Positions 61,001 to 64,000 of a stretch of 64,000 nucleotides of DNA are shown here, piece after piece. The notes under the pieces were generated by a model that was not told the DNA's origin, did not search any database, and saw only the letters and a program-made list of their open reading frames with translations. The DNA comes from Nymphaea colorata. Its lineage: Eukaryota > Streptophyta > Magnoliopsida > Nymphaeales > Nymphaeaceae. The translations under genes and the position numbers were made by a program. The number at the start of each line of letters is the position of its first letter. Within the stretch, counting starts at the first letter, position 1. Location: positions 7,160,334 to 7,224,333 of the forward strand of contig NC_045147.1 of the NCBI RefSeq assembly GCF_008831285.2. Direction: 5' to 3'.

Positions 61001-63056
61001 CTCCCTGGAAGCATGGAGTCGGGTGTACGACCATTGAGCACTCGACTAGGCATGCGATTAATCAAATAGGCACTAGTAATGACCGCATCTCCCCAATAAT
61101 ATTTTGGAAGATTCCTTTGGAACAATAAAGCTCTGGTGACATTTAGTAACTGACGGTTTTTTCTCTCAGCAACTCCATTTTGAGGAGGTGTATAACTACA
61201 TGATGTCTCATGAACAATCTCCCTCTTTCGAAGGAATTCCTCGACAGTGAGACACATATACTCACGAGCATTATCAGACCGGAATGTCTTGACAAACTCA
61301 CCATATTGGTTTTCCACTAGGAGGAGCATATATGTAACACTCCAATGTGATACGCAACTAATCATGAAAAGGAAATAGATACAAAGTTTCTTTCTTTTTT
61401 TTTTTTTGTGTGTGTGTGGGAGAAGCAAAACAATCACACACACCTACGTAGTTGATGTAGGCTCGATCTGTCTATTGCATACAGATAACTTGCCTATGTA
61501 ATTAGTGCATGACACGATCTGTCCTAGCAGTTAATGTTGCTAATGGAAAACACCTATTAATAAAAAAACATTACTCTATATATGTTGGAGAGCCACAGCT
61601 CTCAAGTCTCAGTCTCAAACAACTTAAGAAGCTGCACAAGTATGTACAAACAAAAGTACATAAGGAAAATGTGTATGACATTGTCACTTTTTTTCCCAAT
61701 GATCCCCCATCCCTTCAGCCGCTGGATCAACGAGCATCGTCCTTCACTTAGTGAGAACCTAATGAAGGTAGATAGTCATAGCATCAGCACAACCATTGAG
61801 TATAATGAAAATCATAACAAGGTTTTTGATATATCACTGGTGAGTTGTGATTCAAAGGGTTCACTAAGTTTGGTTTACTGATTTCTTCGGCATTCCAACG
61901 AATTAGACTGAATCTGAGTAACAAGAAAACCAATCACGTCGGTGACAATAAAGAAAGCAGATAAATGAACAAATAAACAGACAATTTACAATCTCATGTA
62001 ACTTTATGATGCATGAACACGCAGTCACCTGAGTAAGATCACATGATGCCACCCAGCTTGTTGGTGTATTTTGGGTGGACCGTTGCGCAGCCTGCGGTCC
62101 CAAACATTGAGTCACTAGGAATATTGGCATAGTTTGGGGTAACCATTGCCATGACTCACATTTCGTTGAGCTCAACTGCGTTATTGCAATAACTGCATCC
62201 CACACTCGCTGCCTCACGATGGGGATGGGCTCTTCTAAGTAGCTTGGAGAAGGAGCATTTTCTCAATCTCTACATTTAGGAAAGGTTCCACTCACGGGTC
62301 CTTGAACCCCTGCACTACCGAACCTAGTCTCTATTATGTTTTACAGTTGGGTTCGACTCTTTATAGTCGTAACATGTGCCGATCTCAAACTTTTCATTTC
62401 CGGTATACCGTGCCACTCTCGGACTTTCCCCTTATACCATCAACCCGGAAATATAAAACCGGCCCAGGCCATTGCCCACATCAAAATGATAACTGAGACC
62501 ATGAGCAAACATTGTGTAAAGTAAGTAAACAACCATTATGTTCAATCAATTCAATGCATGTGCATACTTTGACATTTATCATCAGTACCCGGCTTACATT
62601 CTCAATTACGCTCATCTCAAAGCCAAAACACAAGTTCATCATTAAACGATTCACTCTTGGAATATATTGAGCCTGTATCATCAGCACAACTTGAGTCATA
62701 TAATCAAGCCTGTATCAACATGGAGCAAATGAGCAATCATCACAATCATATAATCATTTTCATATGCAACAAGTTGAGTCAAGTAACATGATAATCATTT
62801 CTGTTTTCCTTAATGATAATAGTTAATCCTATTTTCTATGCTTGGCTGTCATTGCATCACATGGAATTTTTTATTCTTTTGTGCATATAAATTAGCATGC
62901 ACATTTCACCCTTTTTCATATGGCTTATTTTTTACTGAACTTCTTGATTGACTCTTTGCAGACTCTGTCACAACGGTGTCCAACATTATTTAGCAAGCCT
63001 GGAGCTTCTCTTCTCCTACTGGAAATACTAAACTATCGACTCATTCCTCTATATAG
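21333..63056 (+). CDS. MED23: Mediator complex subunit 23 (MED23), 5' half, 10 exons
   Basis: This encodes the N-terminal half of plant MED23, a tail-module subunit of Mediator that links transcription factors to RNA polymerase II in the nucleus. Exons (joined): 21333-21422, 21544-21587, 22545-22644, 24794-25780, 44433-44673, 53706-53923, 54016-54229, 54623-54903, 57045-57128, 62962-63056. The sum is 2354 nt, or 784 codons plus 2 nt, open throughout. Plant MED23 is about 1600 residues, so the remaining half lies beyond the right edge. Recognition rests on recalled similarity to Arabidopsis MED23, including [65 protein letters not shown] and [12 protein letters not shown]. Introns: 121, 957, 2149, 18652, 9032 (GC-AG), 92, 393, 2141 and 5833 bp. 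There are no premature stops. A Ser/Pro-rich linker lies within exon 4. Confidence 0.9.
21430..21484. repeat. C-run plus (TC)n(AC)n microsatellite in MED23 intron 1
   Basis: A C-rich run (21430-21440) is followed by TC repeats (to about 21458) and about 13 AC repeats (to 21484). It fills almost half of the 121-bp first intron and starts under 10 bp after the donor. Confidence 0.9.
21544..21587 (+). CDS. MED23: MED23 exon 2 (44 nt)
   Basis: It starts after CTGCAG and ends before GTAAGT. It encodes [14 protein letters not shown] plus two bases of the next codon. Both splice sites are strong. The frame joins exon 1 at phase 0 and exon 3 at phase 2, and the DDS(Y/I)RE(T/P)P pattern matches plant MED23. 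Confidence 0.8.
22545..22644 (+). CDS. MED23: MED23 exon 3 (100 nt)
   Basis: The acceptor is TTTATTTTAG and the donor is GTAAGT. It completes the split codon from exon 2 and encodes [20 protein letters not shown] followed by the FLLDFEQLQ block, one of the best conserved stretches of the plant protein. It ends at phase 0. Confidence 0.88.
22645..24112. other. MED23 intron 3, left part: no gene supported
   Basis: The part from about 22700 to 22930 is ordinary intron sequence. From about 22930 base composition changes and unlike neighbouring intron DNA it keeps a 116-residue open frame on the minus strand (23870-23520) that I could not assign to a family. This may be a transposable-element or captured-gene remnant. 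Confidence 0.35.
24113..24290. repeat. 89-bp perfect tandem duplication in MED23 intron 3
   Basis: The sequence at about 24113-24201 is repeated at about 24202-24290 with an 89-bp offset and no difference that I can see. It is A/G-rich. The perfect identity indicates a recent event. Confidence 0.9.
24794..25780 (+). CDS. MED23: MED23 exon 4 (329 codons)
   Basis: The acceptor is TGTGTGGCAG and the donor is GAG|GTGAGT. It encodes conserved helical-repeat sequence ([20 protein letters not shown] onward), a Ser/Pro/Gly-rich disordered linker at about 25000-25230, and a second conserved block ending [14 protein letters not shown]. It is the largest exon in the window, is fully open and ends at phase 0. 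Confidence 0.92.
25781..26614. other. MED23 intron 4, left end: plain AT-rich intron
   Basis: I see no coding, RNA or element signal here. This is probably the original intron sequence next to the exon 4 donor. Confidence 0.4.
26615..28690 (-). mobile_element. PIF/Harbinger-like element remnant
   Basis: The left end is GGCCCCGTTTGATGGC, preceded by TTAA. That fits a Harbinger terminal repeat after a TWA target site. The subterminal part (26710-26830) repeats CCCTGTTTGATG and GGTAGTTTTTTG motifs two to three times. On the minus strand there is a Myb/SANT-like ORF (27285 leftward) and, further upstream, a GC-rich leader (about 28290-28680) with donor-like CAG/GTGAGT near 28326. No right-hand inverted repeat or DDE transposase was found, so the element is truncated or is an ORF1-only derivative. 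Confidence 0.5.
26944..27285 (-). pseudogene. Myb/SANT-like DNA-binding protein of PIF/Harbinger type (ORF1 fragment)
   Basis: The ATG is at 27285. The first ~75 residues match the Myb/SANT-like domain carried by Harbinger ORF1 proteins and related plant proteins: an [18 protein letters not shown] helix, then [15 protein letters not shown] and [15 protein letters not shown]. In active elements this protein assists the transposase in binding and nuclear import. After KLKC, at about 27075, similarity ends and the frame reads intron-like sequence. An acceptor-like TTGTAG lies just upstream of the ATG, so the gene may once have had a 5' non-coding exon. It is likely a fragment. Confidence 0.6.
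28995..29450. repeat. Diverged ~300-bp direct repeat in intron 4
   Basis: The sequence at about 28995-29140 (ATATACC...TTCTCAAAA, then ATTCAGTGA and GGTTATGAAT) recurs in the same order at about 29290-29450. No coding sequence lies in 28700-29760. The surroundings are very AT-rich. Confidence 0.5.
29768..30029 (+). mobile_element. Probable copia-type 5' LTR (relic)
   Basis: The segment may start near TGTTGGCTGG at 29768 and ends TTTACA at about 30029, directly followed by a primer-binding site (TTGTATCAGAGC). The internal sequence that follows is only about 315 bp long before repeat X sequence begins at 30346. The left boundary is uncertain. Confidence 0.45.
30030..30042 (+). other. Initiator-Met tRNA primer-binding site
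   Basis: TTGTATCAGAGCT matches the plant retroelement consensus TGGTATCAGAGC apart from the second base or so, directly after the CA end of the putative LTR. Confidence 0.6.
30346..30435 (+). repeat. Repeat X fragment (5' end)
   Basis: This 90-bp stretch begins TGTAACGCTCTAATG and matches the start of X copy 2 at 61333, including a CACGAAAAGGAAGTAGATACA-like block. It abuts the hAT pseudogene exactly where most of the zinc finger is missing, so it marks an insertion or recombination breakpoint. Confidence 0.6.
30440..32745 (+). pseudogene. hAT-superfamily transposase pseudogene
   Basis: Order of parts: the tail of a BED-type zinc finger ([15 protein letters not shown]), an acidic stretch with runs of Glu/Asp, a basic RGRDRRGKG segment, a DUF659-like region ([17 protein letters not shown], then [14 protein letters not shown]), and the C-terminal dimerisation block ([37 protein letters not shown]). 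Two short introns with GT-AG ends are inferred at 32190-32279 and 32485-32576. Lesions: a pair of compensating frameshifts near 31030 and 31232, and in-frame stops TGA 31571, TAG 31628 and TAA 31904. The N-terminal zinc finger is mostly lost at the join with repeat X. The sequence from 32750 to 32880 carries short GATACG-type direct repeats. Host genes derived from hAT elements look similar, but the lesions rule out function. Confidence 0.85.
32884..33560 (+). pseudogene. copia gag-protease fragment, + strand
   Basis: It contains a CCHC zinc knuckle ([15 protein letters not shown]), a leucine-rich segment ending KMTMKQND, a TAA stop at 33198-33200, then [13 protein letters not shown], the intact copia protease active site. 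A frameshift follows at about 33280, and then [15 protein letters not shown]. It is about as related to the same region of copia A (minus strand, 36350-37060) as two members of one family would be. It is truncated at both ends. Confidence 0.8.
33590..34444 (-). pseudogene. copia A reverse transcriptase (3' part) and RNase H
   Basis: It continues with the RT catalytic box [12 protein letters not shown] (Asp pair intact), [16 protein letters not shown], then a frameshift near 34160. RNase H motifs follow: [31 protein letters not shown] and [17 protein letters not shown] at 33705 and truncation at about 33590 end the gene just after LLCDNQSAI. Confidence 0.8.
34445..36646 (-). pseudogene. copia A protease, integrase and reverse transcriptase (5' part)
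   Basis: Directly in frame after the gag TAA comes the protease [13 protein letters not shown], where the catalytic DSG reads DSE. A TGA at 36350 follows. Integrase has the His/Cys finger (WHGRLAHCS... [10 protein letters not shown]), core Asp residues in LYSDVWGP and [10 protein letters not shown], and the Glu segment [17 protein letters not shown] starts with [19 protein letters not shown] and includes [18 protein letters not shown] and [11 protein letters not shown], ending at TGA 34445. Integrase and RT motifs are intact, so decay is light apart from the stops. Confidence 0.85.
36647..37711 (-). pseudogene. copia A gag
   Basis: The start codon at 37711 gives [18 protein letters not shown]. 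The coding sequence runs 354 codons to the TAA at 36647-36649. It contains the UBN2/gag core ([24 protein letters not shown]) and a CCHC knuckle ([15 protein letters not shown]) that binds genomic RNA. One internal stop, TAG at 37622-37624, replaces the Trp expected after NHSNYLT. The TAA end is in the same frame as pol and is shared with the + strand relative at 33198. Confidence 0.8.
37936..38196 (-). mobile_element. copia A 5' LTR
   Basis: The minus strand starts TGTTAGCGTATGGGG at 38196. It holds a TATAT-type box near 38150 and ends by about 37936, next to a weak primer site (TTCAGAGCC on the minus strand). The length is about 260 bp. The inner boundary is approximate. Confidence 0.5.
38233..38552 (+). 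mobile_element. copia-type 3' LTR, + strand
   Basis: It follows a short polypurine tract (CTTGAGGGAGG, 38213-38223), begins TGTTGGATCTAATATG at 38233 and ends ATCTTACA at 38552, about 320 bp. It is in the opposite orientation to copia A and may be the 3' end of the + strand copia whose gag survives at 32884-33560. Repeat X sequence follows directly. Confidence 0.5.
38553..38694 (+). repeat. Repeat X copy 1, left part
   Basis: It matches X copy 2 at about 61454-61576 (GATCTGTCTATTGCAT, ATCTGTCCTAGC, GTTAATGTTGCTAATG). It is interrupted at 38694 by L3 copy 2 and resumes at 41740. Confidence 0.75.
38695..41739 (-). mobile_element. L3 LTR copy 2: 3045-bp solo LTR
   Basis: On the + strand it begins TGTCACACCACCC and ends AACGTTACA. 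Target duplication ATATA lies at 38690-38694 and 41740-41744. The surrounding repeat X is continuous across it, and an uninterrupted paralogue exists near 61576, which proves the ends. It is inverted relative to copy 1 at 14437. The GA-rich part (41190-41520) corresponds to the CT-rich part of copy 1. There are no internal genes, so it is a solo LTR. Confidence 0.85.
41728..41789. repeat. 31-bp tandem duplication across the L3 copy 2 edge
   Basis: The unit 41728-41758, starting AATAACGTTACAATATATAT, is repeated at 41759-41789. It contains the last bases of the LTR plus flank, so it arose after the insertion. Confidence 0.85.
41740..43400 (+). repeat. Repeat X copy 1, right part
   Basis: It runs parallel to 61577-62690: TATGTTGGAGA, ACAAGTATGTACAAACAAAA, CCCTTCAGCCGCT, TTTATAGTC and AATATAAAACC blocks occur in the same order. 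No coding sequence is found. It carries an extra ~490-bp insert at 42739-43230 that copy 2 lacks. An AATA tetranucleotide run lies at about 42241-42266. The right boundary is uncertain. Confidence 0.7.
42739..43230. mobile_element. Non-autonomous TIR-type insert in repeat X
   Basis: It is present in X copy 1 and absent at the matching place in X copy 2 (about 62415). The ends are inverted and rich in a hexamer-like GGTGCGGGTGTGGGTGC / GCACCCGCACCCACACC sequence. The flanks GTTCT(T/C) may be the target duplication. The middle is an AC microsatellite followed by a long AT run (about 43036-43130). It has no ORF. The superfamily is not determined. Confidence 0.5.
43400..44150. other. MED23 intron 4, right end: no element recognised
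   Basis: Ordinary intron-like sequence with no supportable gene, RNA or repeat. Confidence 0.3.
44155..44312 (+). repeat. CT-rich pyrimidine tract before exon 5
   Basis: About 158 bases are almost entirely C and T on the + strand, ending about 120 bp before the exon 5 acceptor. It may act as an extended polypyrimidine region for splicing out the 18.65-kb intron 4, or may be a simple expanded microsatellite. Confidence 0.75.
44433..44673 (+). CDS. MED23: MED23 exon 5 (241 nt)
   Basis: It lies 18.65 kb downstream of exon 4, after acceptor GCTGATGTAG. It encodes [20 protein letters not shown] and [18 protein letters not shown], strongly conserved in plant MED23. The 3' end is CAG followed by GCAAGT, a GC-type donor. 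Ending there (phase 1) joins exon 6 in frame as [10 protein letters not shown]. Confidence 0.9.
45002..45925 (+). mobile_element. copia D: 5' LTR relic, primer site and gag fragment
   Basis: A TATA box (TATATAAGG, 45344-45352) fits an LTR promoter. A primer-site relic (AGGTATCAGAACC) lies near 45450. The gag begins near 45600 with [20 protein letters not shown] (NY.PWSKA is the typical copia gag start) and continues YDEWASQ. After a frameshift it reads a [20 protein letters not shown]-like block. Gag is cut at 45928 by the LTR of gypsy B. A run of 12 G lies at 45041-45052. The left LTR boundary is not resolved. Confidence 0.6.
45929..46210 (-). mobile_element. gypsy B 3' LTR (282 bp)
   Basis: The minus strand begins TGTTAGGCGC at 46210, directly after a polypurine tract (GATGGGGGGAG), and ends AAGGCTATCA at 45929. 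It sits inside the copia D gag. Confidence 0.7.
46225..47303 (-). pseudogene. gypsy B (chromovirus) integrase C-terminal part
   Basis: It contains integrase core sequence near 47270-47000 ([40 protein letters not shown]) with a stop. The GPY/F module follows ([44 protein letters not shown]). After the TAA at 46411 lies a chromodomain-like segment ([14 protein letters not shown]) containing a stop. The GPY/F plus chromodomain combination marks the chromovirus branch of Ty3/gypsy; in active members the chromodomain targets integration to chromatin. The rest of the element is missing; it is joined to L3 copy 3 at about 47303. Confidence 0.75.
47304..50172 (-). mobile_element. L3 LTR copy 3 (about 2.87 kb)
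   Basis: It is collinear with L3 copy 2: GAGGTGCGAC, GCCTAACAAAAA, GACGCGC, CCCACGGGC-like GGGAGACAACCCC, GGGATTTGCCTGGAATGCCGCC and a GA-rich end at 49650-50080. The first ~30 bp differ and the right end (TTTCTACA) is shorter. No target duplication is seen: the left flank is gypsy B integrase and the right flank is copia C integrase. The ends are therefore probably products of deletion or recombination. Confidence 0.75.
50173..50751 (-). pseudogene. copia C integrase N-terminal part
   Basis: It contains [11 protein letters not shown] and [14 protein letters not shown] (the His/Cys finger), then fragments of the core ending in a RTDN...FEFKS segment at the L3 junction. Several stops and frameshifts are present. 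The catalytic Glu and all of RT are missing. Confidence 0.65.
50752..52056 (-). pseudogene. copia C gag-protease
   Basis: The ATG at 52056 begins [20 protein letters not shown]. The gag core includes [25 protein letters not shown] and [18 protein letters not shown] Gly/Arg-rich segment precedes the zinc knuckle [17 protein letters not shown], whose second Cys is Tyr, so zinc binding is probably lost. A TAG near 51730 replaces an expected Trp. The protease loop reads [10 protein letters not shown], with the catalytic DSG changed to DFG. All of this points to an inactive copy. Confidence 0.8.
52673..52684 (-). other. Primer-binding site of copia C
   Basis: The minus strand reads TGGTATCAGAGC, an exact match to the plant initiator-Met tRNA primer site, adjoining the LTR end. 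Confidence 0.85.
52685..52853 (-). mobile_element. copia C 5' LTR (169 bp)
   Basis: The minus strand begins TGTTCTAGTAGTGG at 52853 and ends CTTCCAGCAACA at 52685, directly before the primer site. It contains two GA/CT microsatellite runs. It is short for an LTR, but both ends and the primer site agree. Confidence 0.65.
52860..53705. other. MED23 intron 5, right end: no element recognised
   Basis: AT-rich intron sequence leading to the exon 6 acceptor. I see no supported gene or repeat. Confidence 0.35.
53706..53923 (+). CDS. MED23: MED23 exon 6 (218 nt)
   Basis: The acceptor is CACTTTTTCAG and the donor is AAG|GTTGGT. It encodes [20 protein letters not shown], then [14 protein letters not shown] and the [14 protein letters not shown] block, all conserved in plant MED23. 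It enters at phase 1 and leaves at phase 0. Confidence 0.9.
54016..54229 (+). CDS. MED23: MED23 exon 7 (214 nt)
   Basis: It is separated from exon 6 by a 92-bp intron. It encodes [38 protein letters not shown] and [14 protein letters not shown]. It ends at phase 1 before GTATGA. Confidence 0.9.
54623..54903 (+). CDS. MED23: MED23 exon 8 (281 nt)
   Basis: It starts at GGGAACGC, completing a Gly codon so that the frame reads K-G-E-R-M across the junction. It encodes [20 protein letters not shown] and [20 protein letters not shown]. It ends CAG|GTACCT at phase 0. Confidence 0.88.
55440..55937 (-). mobile_element. copia E 3' LTR (probable)
   Basis: On the minus strand it begins TGTCAAGATTTGG at 55937, directly after a degraded polypurine tract (GAGCAGGG) that follows the RNase H end. 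A TAAATAAG promoter-like box lies near 55740. The far end was not resolved. Confidence 0.5.
55938..56340 (-). pseudogene. copia E RNase H remnant
   Basis: The conceptual minus-strand product shows the copia RNase H end: [18 protein letters not shown] (from SS(A/T)EAEY), [27 protein letters not shown], then [12 protein letters not shown]. Stops interrupt it. It is a small 3' remnant in MED23 intron 8, antisense. Confidence 0.65.
56360..56890. other. GC-rich block in MED23 intron 8, unidentified
   Basis: Composition rises well above the surrounding intron, and proline/glutamine/leucine-rich open frames of about 75-115 residues occur on both strands. I recognise no domain. The style resembles the sequence at 7880-8250 and the flanks of gypsy A, so a retrotransposon remnant is likely. 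Confidence 0.3.
57045..57128 (+). CDS. MED23: MED23 exon 9 (84 nt)
   Basis: The acceptor is AACGTTCAG and the donor is AGT|GTAAAT. It encodes [19 protein letters not shown] followed by HSLFRLHFS. An alternative donor two bases earlier (GTGTAA) would break the frame into exon 10, so the GTAAAT donor was chosen. It lies in a gap that homology predicted and supplies exactly the expected residues. Confidence 0.82.
57129..58255. other. MED23 intron 9, left end: plain AT-rich intron
   Basis: No element is recognised. A short tandem repeat of CATCCTTGTAGTTTCCTT occurs twice at about 57925-57962. Confidence 0.35.
58256..58488 (+). pseudogene. hAT transposase fragment (second copy)
   Basis: The translation [20 protein letters not shown], then [16 protein letters not shown] and VGKVLRLVG parallels residues encoded at 31590-31815 of the intron 4 hAT pseudogene. 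Two stops lie inside. It is cut at 58488 by the LTR of copia B, and the rest of the transposase was not found. Confidence 0.75.
58489..58745 (-). mobile_element. copia B 3' LTR (257 bp)
   Basis: The minus strand begins TGTTGACGGATCTTGG at 58745, directly after a GAGGGGGAG polypurine tract, and ends CTATTATTTCTACA at 58489. It holds a direct repeat of GGACCCATACACCAAG. Confidence 0.75.
58750..59310 (-). pseudogene. copia B RNase H
   Basis: After the frameshift and a TAA near 59250 the RNase H frame is open: [60 protein letters not shown] and the end DILTKALHV. It runs into the polypurine tract at 58746-58756. Confidence 0.8.
59299..61332 (-). pseudogene. copia B integrase core and reverse transcriptase
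   Basis: The frame enters within the integrase core at [20 protein letters not shown] (second catalytic Asp) and passes [15 protein letters not shown] (catalytic Glu) and the [16 protein letters not shown] block. RT includes [54 protein letters not shown] (catalytic Asp pair intact) and [16 protein letters not shown]. The region is open for over 670 codons without a stop. The frame breaks near 59310, after [10 protein letters not shown]. The first catalytic Asp of integrase is lost with the truncation. Confidence 0.85.
61333..62700 (+). repeat. Repeat X copy 2
   Basis: It begins TGTAACACTCCAATG at 61333 and shares blocks with X copy 1 (38553-43400) and its first 90 bp with 30346-30435. It lacks both the L3 LTR and the TIR insert of copy 1, and so shows the empty target for each. 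There is no ORF with recognisable domains. The TG start and the CTCTTTATAG and AATATAAAACC promoter-like boxes suggest an LTR or other non-coding retroelement part, but the right end was not found. Confidence 0.65.
62962..63056 (+). CDS. MED23: MED23 exon 10 (95 nt)
   Basis: The acceptor is CTCTTTGCAG and the donor is TATAG|GTGATA. It encodes [20 protein letters not shown] and [11 protein letters not shown]. It ends at phase 2. No exon 11 was recognised before the window edge. Confidence 0.85.
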
Positions 63057-64000
63057 GTGATATTTCTTTTTATACATGTGATATTTGTCTTGTTATTTTC
63101 GGTTTCATTAGTCGTATATCTCAAAGGGGTCATGATCATCATGTGTAATTGTGCATTATTTCATTAACTTCATCAAGTTGCTTCATTTACTTCTTGCTTG
63201 TTTTCATCCACATGGTTTACAAGCTCCAGTTGCTCTAATGGAAGCTCGTAAGCCCCTCATTTCCAAATTTAAGTGTTTCTACATTCTATTGTATTGTATT
63301 TGTAACTGCAAGAATTCAATAGACTATATATAATTAGTAAACTGTTACTTTTGGTTAATTTCACTATTTTCTTTTTCTCATCAAGTTAGGCATTCACTAT
63401 TATTCTAATCTGTTGTGGGCAGGGGTTGTATCTCATTGCTAAAACCATTATGAAAGGCTTATGATGTTACCATTCCAACCCAGAGAACTTATTCTGCAAT
63501 TATACTATCAAGCATCTGATTTTCATGACATATTAGTTCCATCACCTAAAATTGCTGAATGTAGAGATGCACCTACTTTAGGCAAGTTATTCTGTATTGA
63601 CTATTTGGCTTGCTGCACCTCTGATGTGATGTTTGATGCTCCTTGTGTAATGCACCAAGAATTTAATCCCATATTGAGGATTGTGGGAATCATCAAGGGC
63701 TAATATGGGGGCTGGTGTAGTGGTAGACTATTGTTCATAGCCTTTTTCAGGGCTAGTGAAGTGAAAAACAAATCTAATTCATAATCCTTTTAGAGGTTGG
63801 AAACAGAGCTGCCAAGGGGCAGGTTTAGATCCATCAAACCACGAGCATGAGCCCAAACCCAAGCCATGTGTGAGAGTAGGTTGGTTTGTTATAATTGGTA
63901 TCATATCCCACATTAACACTCAGACCTTGGGTGACGTGCACAAAGAAGTGTGCCTCCATATGACAAGGGGTTGGCAAATGTTTTATAATCCCTCACTGGC
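63057..64000. other. MED23 intron 10 (incomplete)
   Basis: No exon 11 is recognised. An 80-codon open frame at 63461-63703 matches no family I know. The last ~120 bp (CCCACATTAACACTC and TTTTATAATCCC) resemble short dispersed plant LTR sequences that start near a TCCCACATYGG motif, but this is only a resemblance. Confidence 0.35.

Larger units (their letters stand above)
58489..61332 (-). mobile_element. copia B: 3' LTR, RNase H, RT and most of integrase
   Basis: It reads right to left from a truncated integrase at about 61332 to the 3' LTR at 58745-58489. There is no gag, protease or 5' LTR. The right end is joined to repeat X copy 2. It is the better preserved of the partial copia elements, with a long open frame from 61332 to 59299. 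It lies antisense in MED23 intron 9, inserted in a hAT fragment. Confidence 0.85.

Noticed and set aside
61333-61443. Extension of the copia B frame to a start at 61443
   Set aside because: Similarity to integrase stops at about 61332. Further right is repeat X and a poly-T run, so this is not coding.
63461-63703. Candidate MED23 exon 11
   Set aside because: The translation does not match the residues expected after LPLYR in plant MED23, and no proper acceptor joins in phase.
63711-63790. tRNA gene
   Set aside because: The A and B boxes are too far apart, and no acceptor stem or anticodon arm can be drawn.
1-64000. CRISPR arrays, operons, bacterial insertion sequences
   Set aside because: Nothing of the kind is present. 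The sequence is plant nuclear DNA and its tandem repeats are minisatellites or duplications without spacers.

Overview
The window is nuclear DNA from a seed plant, most likely a flowering plant with a large, repeat-rich genome. The evidence is plant-type spliced exons, plant LTR-retrotransposon lineages (Ty1/copia and Ty3/gypsy including a chromovirus), hAT and PIF/Harbinger relics, and many GA/CT, AC and AT microsatellites. The species cannot be fixed from the sequence. I found no prokaryotic, organellar or CRISPR features.

Only one host gene is supported. It is the 5' half of MED23, subunit 23 of the Mediator complex, on the + strand from the ATG at 21333 to at least 63056. It was rebuilt as ten exons totalling 2354 nt (784 codons plus 2 nt) with no stop codon or frame break, and it runs off the right edge. 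The exons take up under 6% of the 41.7 kb they span. Intron 4 is about 18.65 kb, intron 5 about 9.03 kb (with a GC-AG donor) and intron 9 about 5.83 kb, whereas introns 1 and 6 are about 0.1 kb. The long introns are long because they are packed with transposable elements.

Left of the gene (1-21.1 kb) everything is repeat. Positions 1-4930 hold two tandem copies of a ~2.4 kb non-coding unit. Positions 4930-7870 hold stacked smaller tandem duplications and an AT-rich minisatellite. A heavily decayed Ty3/gypsy element (gypsy A, about 8.3-17.74 kb) follows, and its integrase is split by a clean 3004-bp solo LTR (family L3) flanked by a 5-bp target duplication. An LTR-like, TATA-containing stretch then leads to the MED23 5' region.

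Inside MED23: intron 3 has an 89-bp perfect tandem duplication. Intron 4 holds a PIF/Harbinger remnant with a Myb-like ORF, an LTR with a primer-binding site, a hAT transposase pseudogene, a copia gag fragment facing a nearly complete inverted copia element (copia A), a second copia LTR, and an unclassified repeat X that carries an L3 LTR and a TIR-bearing insert. Intron 5 holds a copia gag (copia D) broken by a chromovirus 3' end (gypsy B), a third L3 copy, and copia C. Intron 8 holds a copia 3' end (copia E). Intron 9 holds a hAT fragment broken by copia B, followed by a second X copy.

All element genes carry stops, frameshifts or truncations. Nesting and target duplications give a partial order of events. 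The most useful leads are the TAA stop shared at the gag/protease boundary of two diverged copia copies, the unclassified X repeat with its empty-site paralogue, and the GC-AG mega-intron. I see no sign of a wholly new biological system.
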